A stretch of 64,000 nucleotides of DNA from Labrys miyagiensis (GCF_030160835.1 NZ_BSPC01000027.1:57729-121728); one strand, 5' to 3'. Positions 8,938-17,412 are shown, numbered from the stretch's first letter. Notes: generated by a model not told the origin, from the letters alone. A program made the numbers and translations.

Positions 8938-9942
8938 ATGAAATTTCGCGGTCTTGGACTGGGTTTGATGCTCGCGGCCATCGCGGTAGGGTCGTTGTTT
9001 TCCGGAGCGCGGGCGGAAGATGCCCCAGCGCAGACAAAAGTCACCTTCGTGCAGGAATGGCCTGTTGCCGACGGTTTCTGGATCCCCTGGATTCTGGGCA
9101 AGCAAAAGGGCTTCTATGCCGCCGAGGGTATCGATCTCGACATCGTCGCCCCGCCGACGGTCGCTGACACCATGAAGTTCCTGGGTACCGGCGCCGCCGA
9201 CGTCGCCTTCACCACGGTGATGGATATCGTCTTCGCCAAGGACCAGGGCGCCCCGGTCAAGGCGATCGGCCGTTACGGGCGCGGCAATAATTGGGGAATC
9301 ATTGGCAAGGAAGGCACCGCCCTCACGGTCGAGGGTCTCAAGGGCAAGACGGTCGGCATCTACAACGATGCCTGGACCAAGGCCCAGCTCTCGCTGATGC
9401 TGAAAAGTGCCAAGCTGACCACTGATGACGTCACCATGGTCGCGGCGGCCGACGATACGGTCCCGCTGCTCCTGCAAGGCAAGGTCGATGTCATCACCGG
9501 CATCACCAATGCGGAAGGCACGGAAATGGTGACGGCGGGCAAGCAGACCCCCTCCTTCATGCCGGCCATCGAGCACGGCGTGCCGAACACGCCGATCTTC
9601 ATGCTCGCGGGCAATGAAGCCTGGCTCGCCAAGAACCCGGACCTGGCCAAGCGTTTCCTCAAGGCGACGCAGAAGAGCATGGAATATGCCATTGCCCATC
9701 CCGATGAGGGCCCGGCCGCCTTCGCCGCCGCCTACAGCAAGGCCTATGATCCCGTCTTCATCAACCAGCAGTGGAAGGACACCATTCCGCAATTCGGCAA
9801 GGCGGGCTACGATCTCCTCGTACTCGACGATGCCGATTGGGCGGCGCTGCTGGCGGCCGTGAAGGATTTGGGGCTGGTCAAGGAAACGCTGCCGGCGGCC
9901 CAATATTACACCAATGACTTCATCACCAAGGGCGGCAACTGA
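8938..9942 (+). CDS. ABC transporter substrate-binding protein, NMT1/THI5-like
   Basis: 334 residues with a Sec signal peptide (MKFRGLGLGLMLAAIAVGSL, cleavage after ARA-E). The mature N-terminus has the NMT1/THI5/SsuA pattern: VTFVQEWPVADGFWIPWILGKQ, then GFYAAEGIDLDIV. The start was chosen because a GAGGGTC ribosome site precedes it and it opens the signal peptide. The family binds pyrimidine precursors, sulfonates, nitrate and other small compounds; the ligand is unknown. It is the first gene of the plus-strand operon and shares one base (TGATG) with the next gene. Confidence 0.9.
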   Translation: MKFRGLGLGLMLAAIAVGSLFSGARAEDAPAQTKVTFVQEWPVADGFWIPWILGKQKGFYAAEGIDLDIVAPPTVADTMKFLGTGAADVAFTTVMDIVFAKDQGAPVKAIGRYGRGNNWGIIGKEGTALTVEGLKGKTVGIYNDAWTKAQLSLMLKSAKLTTDDVTMVAAADDTVPLLLQGKVDVITGITNAEGTEMVTAGKQTPSFMPAIEHGVPNTPIFMLAGNEAWLAKNPDLAKRFLKATQKSMEYAIAHPDEGPAAFAAAYSKAYDPVFINQQWKDTIPQFGKAGYDLLVLDDADWAALLAAVKDLGLVKETLPAAQYYTNDFITKGGN

Positions 9943-10676
9943 TGTCGGCCATGACAGGAACGGCTTGCGTCCCTCACGCTCCGCGCCTCACCCCGGCCTG
10001 GACCTATCGGCCGGGACCGGATGTCGCGCATAGTCCTCCACCCGGGCTGGTGGAGGCGCAGAGCCTCGCCAAAGCCGCCGCAATGGCGGCCCTGGCGTTC
10101 GCGGCGCCGGGCGTCACCGAACGCGAGGTCGAGTTGGCAGGCAGCGACCACCTGAGCGCTGCGGGGGTGGAGCATGTCTGGACCATCACCAATGTCGGGG
10201 TCGGATCCAACACCCATATCTGCTTTCCGACTCATCCACCCACGGACCTTGCCATCGCCAAGCGCGATGTCGTCATGGTCGACATCCATCCGATCACCCC
10301 GGCCGGTTTCTGGGGCGATTGCACGCGCTGCCGGGTCATCGGCGACTATCCCGAAGCGGTCTCCGCCCTTCGTGACCTCGAAGCGCTGCATTACGAGACA
10401 TTGGAAAAATGCCGACCCGGCATGCCGGCGAACGAGCTTTTCGGCCTGTCGGCGCAAAGGCTGATGCCGGAGGGCTTCGAACTGCTCGACCTGCTCGCTA
10501 ATATCGGCCATTCGCTCACCCCGGGTGCCGCCTATCTTCACAATTTCATCGATGCCGGCAATGAGACGCCAATGTGGGGAGCGTGGGCCGTCGAGCCCTT
10601 TGCCGCCCGCGACGGTATCGCCGTCAAGGTCGAGGACCTCGTCTGGTTCGGGCGAGACACCTGCCAGATTCTTTGA
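9942..10676 (+). CDS. M24 family metallopeptidase (Xaa-Pro aminopeptidase-like)
   Basis: 244 residues corresponding to the pita-bread catalytic domain only. Metal ligands recognisable in order are Asp in VMVDIHPIT, Asp in GDCTRC, His in NIGHSLTP, and an acidic EDLVWFG near the end. Typical Xaa-Pro peptidases have an additional N-terminal domain that is absent here. Being inside the importer operon, it may hydrolyse a proline-like or creatine-like C-N bond in the imported compound; that is inference. The start overlaps the upstream stop by one base. Confidence 0.8.
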   Translation: MSAMTGTACVPHAPRLTPAWTYRPGPDVAHSPPPGLVEAQSLAKAAAMAALAFAAPGVTEREVELAGSDHLSAAGVEHVWTITNVGVGSNTHICFPTHPPTDLAIAKRDVVMVDIHPITPAGFWGDCTRCRVIGDYPEAVSALRDLEALHYETLEKCRPGMPANELFGLSAQRLMPEGFELLDLLANIGHSLTPGAAYLHNFIDAGNETPMWGAWAVEPFAARDGIAVKVEDLVWFGRDTCQIL

Positions 10677-10707
10677 CGAGGCCCCGCAGCATGGAAGCGG
10701 ACCGCGC

Positions 10708-11502
10708 ATGAAAGCCTCGCAGCCTAAGCTGGCCCTCGAAAAGCTGACCCGGCGCTTCGGCGAAACGCTCGCCCTGGCGCCTACCGATTTCACGGTGCGC
10801 GAAGGCGAGTTCGTCTCGATCGTCGGTCCGTCCGGCTGTGGCAAGAGCACGCTGTTCAACCTCGTCGCCGGCGTGCTGGAGCCAAGCGCCGGTCGTATCC
10901 GCATCGACAATGCCGATGTTACCGGTAAGCCGGGGCATGTGGGCTACATGCTGCAAAAGGATTTGCTGCTGCCGTGGCGAACTGTGATCGACAACATCGT
11001 GCTGGGCGCCATCCTCAAGGGCGGCGCCAGCGCCCGCCAGCGCGCGGAGGGCGTGGCCCTGGCGCAGCGTTACGGGCTGGGCGATTTCATCAACCACTAC
11101 CCCTCTGCCCTCTCCGGTGGCATGCGCCAGCGTGTCGCCCTGATGCGCACGCTCGCCATGCATCATGACCTGATGCTGCTGGACGAACCCTTCGGTGCCC
11201 TCGACAGTCAGACACGGCTGTCCATGCAGCAATGGCTGCTCAGTGTGTGGGAGGAGCAGAGGCGCACGGTGATCTTCGTTACCCATGACATCGACGAAGC
11301 CATCTTCCTGGCTGATCGCGTGGTGGTGATGACGCCGCGCCCCGGACGCATTCGCGACATGTTCGAGATCCCGATCGAGCGCCCTCGCCCGCTCTCCTGC
11401 CTGACCAGCCTCGATTTCATGGCGCTCAAGCGCCGGATCCTCGACCTGATCTATACGGAGGAGGAAAGTCGGCACGACAACGCGAAACAAGAGGTGGGCT
11501 GA
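10708..11502 (+). CDS. ABC transporter ATP-binding protein (SsuB/TauB type)
   Basis: 264 residues with Walker A GPSGCGKST, Q-loop YMLQKDLLLPW, signature SALSGGMRQR, Walker B LMLLDEPFGALD and switch His in FVTHDIDEA. The LLPWRT segment after the Q-loop is typical of nitrate/taurine/sulfonate/HMP-type ATPases. It energises the permease that follows 3 bases downstream. The ATG at 10708 aligns with the family N-terminus. Confidence 0.92.
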   Translation: MKASQPKLALEKLTRRFGETLALAPTDFTVREGEFVSIVGPSGCGKSTLFNLVAGVLEPSAGRIRIDNADVTGKPGHVGYMLQKDLLLPWRTVIDNIVLGAILKGGASARQRAEGVALAQRYGLGDFINHYPSALSGGMRQRVALMRTLAMHHDLMLLDEPFGALDSQTRLSMQQWLLSVWEEQRRTVIFVTHDIDEAIFLADRVVVMTPRPGRIRDMFEIPIERPRPLSCLTSLDFMALKRRILDLIYTEEESRHDNAKQEVG

Positions 11503-11505
11503 GCC

Positions 11506-12360
11506 GTGTTGAGTGAAACCAATTCCTGCCGACGCCTGTTACTCTCGATTGGGGGCCCGATCCTCGCCGTGATCCTGGTGATCCTGGGTTGGGGCTTGGC
11601 GGTCTGGGCCTTCGACATCCCGCCCTATGTCATGCCGTCGCCAGCACGGACCTGGACCGCGGCGATGGACGACCTGCCGACCCTGCTCAAGGGATTGCGC
11701 ATCACCTTTGTCGAGTTTCTGCTCGGCTTCGTTCTCGGCGCCGGGGCCGGCTTCTGCTTTGCCGTGATCATGGATGCCTCGGCCTGGGTACGCCGGGTAC
11801 TCTATCCGATCCTGATCGCCAGCCAGGCGGTGCCGATCATCGCTATCTCAGCCGCCCTGACCATCTGGCTGGGCTTCGGCCTAGCACCCAAGCTGGTGAT
11901 CGTAGCCCTGACCGTGTTCTTCCCGGTGGTGGTAAACGTGCTCGATGGCCTAGCCTCCGTCGATCACGACATGCTCAACCTCGTCAAGTCGATGGGCGGC
12001 ACGCGCGCGAGCATCTTCCGCCATGTCAAATTGCCCGCGACCTACACGCCTTTGTTCTCGGCCCTCAAGCTCTCGGCCACCTTCAGCGTTACCGGCGCAG
12101 TGATCGGCGAGTGGACGGCATCGACAAGTGGGGGCCTGGGCGCGTATCTCCTGCAGGCAAACTCGCGTCTGAATACGGCAGCGACCTTTGCTGCGATCGG
12201 CTTTCTGGCAATATTGGGCGTCATGGCTTTCCTTCTCGTCGTTCTCACCGAATATGTACTGACGCCCTGGCGGTCCTCGTCAAAGGCCCGGCGTTGGTCA
12301 CCGAGCTATTGGCGCGTCACCGCCGCCGCGGCCCCCACAACGTCGCCGCGCCGCATATGA
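11506..12360 (+). CDS. ABC transporter permease (SsuC/ThiX type)
   Basis: 284 residues from a GTG start 3 bases after the ATPase stop. Six hydrophobic segments and the EAA-loop region (VDHDMLNLVKSMGGTRASIF, about residues 150-170) identify a binding-protein-dependent permease. VPIIAISAALTIWLGFG is characteristic of the taurine/nitrate/HMP group. The stop overlaps the start of the LacI gene by four bases, so regulator and transporter are co-transcribed. Confidence 0.9.
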   Translation: MLSETNSCRRLLLSIGGPILAVILVILGWGLAVWAFDIPPYVMPSPARTWTAAMDDLPTLLKGLRITFVEFLLGFVLGAGAGFCFAVIMDASAWVRRVLYPILIASQAVPIIAISAALTIWLGFGLAPKLVIVALTVFFPVVVNVLDGLASVDHDMLNLVKSMGGTRASIFRHVKLPATYTPLFSALKLSATFSVTGAVIGEWTASTSGGLGAYLLQANSRLNTAATFAAIGFLAILGVMAFLLVVLTEYVLTPWRSSSKARRWSPSYWRVTAAAAPTTSPRRI

Positions 12361-13409
12361 CCCAACCGGATGACAGGCCAGCTGCGCGAGCCAAGCGCGT
12401 GGGGCCCCCCACCATACGCGACGTCGCCCGGGTCGCCGGCGTCTCCATCGGCACGATCAGCGCTGTCATCAATGGCAGCGGGGCCGTGGCACCGGATACA
12501 CGCCGCCATGTGCTGAGCTGCATCGCCGAACTCGGCTTCGAACCCAACAACGCGGCGCGCACCCTGAAACGCGGGCGGATTTCCTCGATCGGCCTGATCG
12601 TGCCCGACCTCGACAATCCCTTCTTCGCCGCGGTTGCCGAAGGCGTGCAGCAGGCTGCTGCCGGGGAAGACGTCCTGATGGTGCTGTGCATCACGGGCTC
12701 GTCGGCGGAGCGCGAGGATTATTATGCGCAGATCCTGCGCAGCAAGCGCCTGGACGGTGTCGTCTACCTCTCGGGCTCCGGCATGCCCAGCGCCTCGCTG
12801 CTGCAGCTGGCACGCCGCGGCGCTGTTGTTTTCGTCGACGAGCGCCTGCCGGGGGTCGATGCTCCCTTCGTGACGGCCCAGAACCTCGCCGGCGCCCGGA
12901 CCTTGGCCAAGAGCGTGCTCGCCGTCGGGCACCGGCGGTTGGCTATCGCGGGTGGGCCTCCACGACTGTGGACCAGCGAACAGCGCCTAGCGGGCTATCG
13001 GGAGGCCATCGCAAGCGCCGGGCTCGATCCCGACGCGGTCGAATGCGTGGCCGGAGACTACAGCGAGCGGTCGGGCTACGAGATCGCCTCGCGCTTCCTG
13101 GCGCTCGATCCCGCTACTCGCCCAACGGCCTTGCTTTGCGCTAATGATCTCATGGCCATGGGCGCGATCCGGCGCTGCCGCGAACTGAAGCTGCGCATCC
13201 CCGCCGACATCAGCATCACAGGATTCGACGATATCCCCTCGTCCGAATTTCTGGATCCGCCGCTCACCACGGTCACACAGCCCGGCCGCCAGATGGGCGA
13301 GGCCGCCGCGCAATTGCTCATGCAGGCCGTGGGCCTGGCCAAGGCCGGACCCGCGCAGATCGAATTCGCCACAGCCGTCAATCTCCGCGGCTCGGTCGCG
13401 AACATTTAG
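12357..13409 (+). CDS. LacI-family transcriptional regulator
   Basis: 350 residues. Residues ~18-65 form the LacI HTH and hinge: TIRDVARVAGVSIGTISAVI and EPNNAARTLK. The remainder is the periplasmic-binding-protein-like effector domain (GLIVPDLDNPFFAAVAEG; late ITGFDDIPSSEFLDPPLTTV). It is the last gene of the plus-strand operon and the only regulator near the palindromes at 8778 and 8867, so it most likely represses both arms until an effector binds. The ATG overlaps the permease stop (ATGA). Confidence 0.93.
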   Translation: MTQPDDRPAARAKRVGPPTIRDVARVAGVSIGTISAVINGSGAVAPDTRRHVLSCIAELGFEPNNAARTLKRGRISSIGLIVPDLDNPFFAAVAEGVQQAAAGEDVLMVLCITGSSAEREDYYAQILRSKRLDGVVYLSGSGMPSASLLQLARRGAVVFVDERLPGVDAPFVTAQNLAGARTLAKSVLAVGHRRLAIAGGPPRLWTSEQRLAGYREAIASAGLDPDAVECVAGDYSERSGYEIASRFLALDPATRPTALLCANDLMAMGAIRRCRELKLRIPADISITGFDDIPSSEFLDPPLTTVTQPGRQMGEAAAQLLMQAVGLAKAGPAQIEFATAVNLRGSVANI

Positions 13410-13431
13410 ATGTGAGCTTTCAGGAGGTTAT

Positions 13432-13498
13432 CCATCCGGTCTGAACCGAGGAAGCTGAGGTTGTTGAAGCTTCAGTTTTCCAGGGAGAGACCGGATGG
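13432..13498. repeat. 67-bp imperfect inverted repeat beside the IS6 element
   Basis: CCATCCGGTCT (13432-13442) is perfectly repeated in inverse as AGACCGGATGG (13488-13498), with a further partial internal pairing. It starts 22 bases after the LacI stop and abuts the IS6 left end. It could be a transcription terminator for the LacI operon or the end of another element; there is no T-run to decide. Confidence 0.5.
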
Positions 13499-14322
13499 GC
13501 GCTGTCAGCGCAACTGCAGGCTGGTTCCAGCAAGTGCCAGAAGGCCAAACCGAACCTTGGTTCAGGCTGCGATGGCTCGCCACTCTGCCAAGGCGGCTGA
13601 GCGTCTCTGCTTGTAGGTTTCTCGGCTGACGAGGTGGCGCTCCGAATTGAAGTGGTTGTGGATCTGGCTATGGACCGCGACAAATTTCTGGAGACTCTTT
13701 GTCTTCCGGAATTGGAGCATCGCCGCCTCTCGCCGTCGAAATGGTTGGTGAGAATTCTCGGCCCGGTTGTTCTTCCAGCGGCCGACTTCCCGGCGCTTGA
13801 GGTTGCCGATTTCCCGCATGGCAGCGCCATGGGAGCGCAACCCGTCGGTGACGATGACCTCAGGACGACCATAGCGCTTCATGGCTTTCTTAAGGAATTT
13901 CAACGCTTGAGTCTTGTCCCGGGTCTTGCTGACGAAGAACTCCAACACCTCGCCCTCGTGATCGACGGCCCGCCAAAGATAGTGGAGCTCGCCGTTGACC
14001 TTCACGAAAACCTCATCGATATGCCAGCGTTCACAGCTGAAGTTGCCATCCCTCATCCGCCTCTTGCGGATGGCACCGGCGAACAGCGGACCGAAGCGGT
14101 TCCACCAAAATCTCACCGTCTCATGGCAGATGTCGATGCCGCGCTCATGCAGCAGGTCCTCAACATTCCTCAAAGACAAGGGGTAACGCACCTACATCAT
14201 CACGGCCAGGCGGATCACCTCCGGCGACGAATTGAAATAGCGAAACAGATTGGGTTTGGGGCGCGCCATCCTCGCTCCCTACCCTTCCGGGCCAGCCTCG
14301 GGCAATTTACTCTGACACCGCC
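13498..14322 (-). mobile_element. IS6-family insertion sequence, 825 bp
   Basis: The ends are imperfect inverted repeats: GGCGCTGTCAGCGCAA at 13498 and the complement of GGCGGTGTCAGAGTAA ending at 14322, flanking a single IS6-type transposase. The length of about 0.8 kb is normal for the family. Flanking 8-bp stretches (ACCGGATG and TGGATGTG) are not an exact target duplication. The transposase has an internal amber codon, so the copy is probably dead. Confidence 0.75.
13562..14269 (-). pseudogene. IS6-family transposase interrupted by an amber codon
   Basis: The natural ATG at 14269 opens MARPKPNLFRYFN and runs to AVMM, where TAG (14192-14194, codon 26) replaces the tyrosine codon expected before VRYPLSLRNVEDLL. 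Downstream the frame stays open and contains the DDE elements: WHIDEVFVKVNGE, VIVTDGLRSHGAAM and NNRAENSHQPFRRRE. A restart at the GTG after the amber would lose the N-terminal 25 residues. The rest is full length. Confidence 0.85.
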
Positions 14323-14417
14323 TGGATGTGAGCTGGCCGGATCTGCCGCCCGGCCTCGAGGCCATCGGTTCCAGGTTCTGATGCGATTTGGGCGAAGGGC
14401 GCGGCACTTAGCTTGAC

Positions 14418-14762
14418 CTAAAGCGATGCAGGTGCGGCGCTATGCGGAAATTTTCCGATCAGTCTGCCAGGCGGCGTGAACGCCTCTCCTGGCTTCATGG
14501 TGTAGGTTCGCAGTGACACGATGATCGAATGAACCGCCGACAATGCCCTGATGGCGATATGACGATGAATGAATGGTAGCGACAGAGCCTCCCGGCTACC
14601 AAAAGCTCCAACCTGGCTCAGGGTTCCATCGCGCCCCCAGCCGAGAATAGCGACCGTCGCATCTGGAGGCTGAACCTCTACCCCGACCTCAATGGACTGA
14701 AGCAAAAGATCGGACGGGATGTCTAGGTCATACTCAGCGTCGACAAGGATCTGGTCGGTCAT
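14418..14762 (-). CDS. hypothetical protein
   Basis: An open frame of 114 residues starting MTDQILVDAEYDLDIPSDLL; no family recognised. It contains acidic N-terminal residues and a mixed hydrophobic pattern (ATVAILGWGRDGTL, AIRALSAVHSIIVSLRTYTM) that is more protein-like than random. It is isolated between the IS6 element and a membrane protein on the same strand. It may be a remnant rather than a gene. Confidence 0.35.
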   Translation of the reverse strand: MTDQILVDAEYDLDIPSDLLLQSIEVGVEVQPPDATVAILGWGRDGTLSQVGAFGSREALSLPFIHRHIAIRALSAVHSIIVSLRTYTMKPGEAFTPPGRLIGKFPHSAAPASL

Positions 14763-15032
14763 CTTAGGTCTCACTTCATCAGGTGCCTAACTATTCCCTC
14801 CCAGCGACGTTTGTTCGCTTCAGTCGCAGCAGTCCGCGTGACGCCAGCGTGACCTCGCCATAAACATCTTCAAAATCAACAGGATAAGCCAATGAGCGAT
14901 GCCTTCGCCAATCGATCACGCTCATCCCCCGCGCCGAAGCGGCTAGGTGAATCACCCAATGGATCCTGGCGGCGCGACCAAATACCTTATCCCGGCCATA
15001 GAACCTCGGGGCGTCTCTCAGCTTCGGTGTAT

Positions 15033-15767
15033 CTAGCAAGGCCACGCTTTTGTCATAGAATCCTGACCGGCAGACGGAAAATGAATGCCGCCAAACCTCA
15101 TATTCTTCATTTCGCACACGACCTGGCTCCACATGTGGCCATTGTCAGTCCGCACGAGTTGAAAAGGTTGACCCGTCCATCCGACAAGCGGACGCAACTC
15201 CCATCCTATGTTTGCGGTACTGGTTGCAAACAACACACACCAGACAAGGGATGAAGCTAAAAAACCACCCTCGGCCAGTTGCATCGTATGGAGGTAAAAA
15301 AACAGGGCGCCAACGAATGTGCTAATCAAAAACGCTGCATATGATGCCAGTATGACTTCAGAATAATTTCCCTGTGAACTCAAAATTGCTATTACGGGAG
15401 AAAGTACAAATAAAAATGTCGAAGTCACAAATAGTGCTACCAAAGATCCTCGCCCAATTGCTCTGCCATTCAGAGATTTTCGGGTAATTCTTGCGAACAA
15501 AAATGTTATAGTAGCGGCAACGATGGTACTAAGGAAAAATATTAGCGGAAGCTTTATTATTGAGGATATGGTCTGAAGTATGTAAGGATGTCCCGGCACG
15601 AACATTATATAGGCGGTTAGACAAGCGCCGAAAAAGGCCAGGCCGAATGCTGCGGGCAAAATCAATGCAAATGGATTCCACTTACCCAAACTAACGGAGA
15701 TTTTCCAAATAAACTTGCCAAAAAAAATGGGTGTTCGATCCGGAAACGAAGATACTTCTAACGGCAT
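15033..15767 (-). CDS. predicted polytopic membrane protein
   Basis: 244 residues with about six hydrophobic helices (FALILPAAFGLAFFGACLTAY, LPLIFFLSTIVAATITFLF, GSLVALFVTSTFLFVLSPVI, AAFLISTFVGALFFYL, LASSLVWCVLFATSTANIGW). No catalytic or transport motif is recognised. The coding DNA is distinctly richer in A+T than its surroundings, with many AAA, ATT and TTT codons, suggesting foreign origin. It starts at ATG 15767. The last ~30 residues read poorly and may follow a frameshift. Confidence 0.6.
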   Translation of the reverse strand: MPLEVSSFPDRTPIFFGKFIWKISVSLGKWNPFALILPAAFGLAFFGACLTAYIMFVPGHPYILQTISSIIKLPLIFFLSTIVAATITFLFARITRKSLNGRAIGRGSLVALFVTSTFLFVLSPVIAILSSQGNYSEVILASYAAFLISTFVGALFFYLHTMQLAEGGFLASSLVWCVLFATSTANIGWELRPLVGWTGQPFQLVRTDNGHMWSQVVCEMKNMRFGGIHFPSAGQDSMTKAWPC

Positions 15768-15907
15768 GCGAAATCATCCTTATCGCACCATATTTTAAAT
15801 AAAATTACGCTGCTGGAGCACTCAATCCAACATGTCGCTTTCACTTAAGCGACTACCAGAAACGTCGAGATCTAAATTAAATGCATGGTCACCGTCATGC
15901 TGTCATC

Positions 15908-16195
15908 CTAATTCTTCACCAGGCCTGATTTAAGTTGGAGCTCATCGAAGGACGGCGCGGTGCGCTGGCGCTTGGGGGAGTCGCTTGCAAGCAACTTGTT
16001 GCGAGATCTACGTGACGGTGGAGTGACAGCCTCTCGCGGAACTGGAGGAGCGGTTTGAACGGACCGCTCCCAAATCAACGCATCTGCAACGCAGCCGCCC
16101 AATCGAAAAGGCCGCGGAAGCCGGAGCTCGAAAGAATTTGCTCTCTTTCTTTGAACAAGCAAGTCGACAGAACTCGTCTTCAGATAACGAGTCAC
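15908..16195 (-). CDS. possible small basic protein
   Basis: An open frame of 95 residues rich in Arg, Lys and Ser that ends APSFDELQLKSGLVKN. No recognisable family. The surrounding 400 bases contain nothing clearer on either strand. It is retained as a weak candidate only because its C-terminal half has a plausible protein composition. Confidence 0.22.
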   Translation of the reverse strand: MTRYLKTSSVDLLVQRKRANSFELRLPRPFRLGGCVADALIWERSVQTAPPVPREAVTPPSRRSRNKLLASDSPKRQRTAPSFDELQLKSGLVKN

Positions 16196-16263
16196 GAGGA
16201 TGTCACGAATTTATCTATTACCGCTGGTCCACTCAACCGCCATCGCCGACCAGAAGCTTGCGC

Positions 16264-16512
16264 TTAACGCCGGTGAACCAAGAGCGAAACCTCCGCAATC
16301 AGCCAGTCGACAACATCGTTCGTAATGCTTGAGAGGTCGACAGCGACAAGCTTCTGGCCGGCTGGATAGCGGGTGAAATGGCTTGCATGGATCTCGTGCA
16401 AGATTTCGATGCCTTCTGCGACTTCAGAATTGGCGGGAAGGCCGTATCCCAGCGCAAGGCTGTACCATCCCCTCAAGTCATGATTCGGCGCCCTGCGATG
16501 GATTGGGCCCAC
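16264..16512 (-). CDS. hypothetical protein with a paralogous fragment 1.7 kb away
   Basis: 82 residues; the last ~48 contain HEIHASHFTRYPAGQKL and SSITNDVVDWLIAEV. A closely related C-terminal sequence is encoded at 18012-18175, so this is a real family of coding sequence rather than a chance frame. The N-terminus may lie further upstream in a broken form. Function unknown. A small lipoprotein gene lies 21 bases upstream on the same strand. Confidence 0.5.
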   Translation of the reverse strand: MGPIHRRAPNHDLRGWYSLALGYGLPANSEVAEGIEILHEIHASHFTRYPAGQKLVAVDLSSITNDVVDWLIAEVSLLVHRR

Positions 16513-16533
16513 TCTGACGACTGCGGGCGTTTG

Positions 16534-16725
16534 TCAGCGGGTTACAGGCTTATGAGGTGCATCTAAGACCTCAGGCGACATGTGGCAGCCATGTCCCGTC
16601 GGTACTCCTCCCTCAGCTCGGCATTCATTGGCGCCTTCGATCGCTTGGGAGGGTGGCACCTGACAGGCGCCGAGTTGTGTCACGAGTACGACAATTGCCC
16701 CAACAGATTTCATACCCACCTTCAT
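16534..16725 (-). CDS. small predicted lipoprotein
   Basis: 63 residues (59 if translation starts at the second Met). MKSVGAIVVLVTQLGAC ends in a good lipobox (LGAC), followed by QVPPSQAIEGANEC. Three further cysteine/histidine-containing positions follow, and the protein ends HKPVTR. Such short lipoproteins often sit beside envelope or immunity genes. The neighbours on the same strand are the hypothetical protein downstream and the caspase-fold-like protein upstream. No homologue is recognised. Confidence 0.5.
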   Translation of the reverse strand: MKVGMKSVGAIVVLVTQLGACQVPPSQAIEGANECRAEGGVPTGHGCHMSPEVLDAPHKPVTR

Positions 16726-16815
16726 GTTGATTTGTTATTTCTCGAAATAGATGCGACTCGCTCGAATTAATTGCGACTGGCGTGACAAATTCCCACGTAC
16801 CCCCGCTACGGGAAT

Positions 16816-17412
16816 TTAATAATCACTCTCATCCACCCCTTCTTCGGGAAGGGTGGGATTGCCTTCGGCGTCTGTGATCAGGTTCCAGTTTCGATAGTAG
16901 CGCAGCGTGTCGCCGCCTGCACTGACCATGACGGCCTTGGTGTCGCCCCACAAATGCCTCTCATGACCCGAAAACGGGGAGCCGAATCCTACAGAAGTCC
17001 AGCCAAACGCGCTGCCACCGCCGTTGCTCATCAGCGAGCGCGCCGCGGCCGCCAGAAACGCCCATCCATGCGGGTCCTCCGCCACATTGCAGCCCCCGAA
17101 ATAGAGACGGCCATCGCTTTTGGGGAAAAGCCGGTCAAAGCCCTGGCGATAAAAGTGGTCGTACCACACCCGGCGGGTAATCGAGTCGGAACAAACCTTG
17201 ATATGGCCTGAGCTGCCGTGCCCCGTGACGATACAATTGCGGAAAGTGACGCCATCCTGGATCAGCTCTCGCATTCTCCTCTTCATCTCGATCAAGCCGT
17301 CTTCCAGGTGCATGCTGTAACTGTCGTCGGATGATTCCCGTTTGAAAAACATTCGGCTGCGAAGGGTGTCAACGCTATCGATGCTGAGCAGTTCATAGTA
17401 TTTTCTTCCCAT
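16816..17412 (-). CDS. small caspase-fold-like protein (DUF4347/CHAT-like His-Cys dyad)
   Basis: 198 residues. NCIVTGHGSSGHIKV (about residue 60) followed by LYFGGCNVAEDPHGWAFLA (about residue 103) matches the clan-CD arrangement of a catalytic His after one strand (H-G-S-S-G) and a catalytic Cys after the next (G-G-C-N). This is as in DUF4347 and CHAT-type domains. It is a stand-alone domain with no signal peptide or repeats. AAGGAG lies 7 bases before the ATG, supporting expression. Peptidase activity is inferred from motif only; it could be a non-catalytic relative. Confidence 0.55.
   Translation of the reverse strand: MGRKYYELLSIDSVDTLRSRMFFKRESSDDSYSMHLEDGLIEMKRRMRELIQDGVTFRNCIVTGHGSSGHIKVCSDSITRRVWYDHFYRQGFDRLFPKSDGRLYFGGCNVAEDPHGWAFLAAAARSLMSNGGGSAFGWTSVGFGSPFSGHERHLWGDTKAVMVSAGGDTLRYYRNWNLITDAEGNPTLPEEGVDESDY

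Noticed and set aside
14791-15132. 113-codon minus-strand frame overlapping the membrane protein gene
   Set aside because: No motif and it conflicts with the membrane protein frame; could be the true 3' continuation after a frameshift but there is no evidence.
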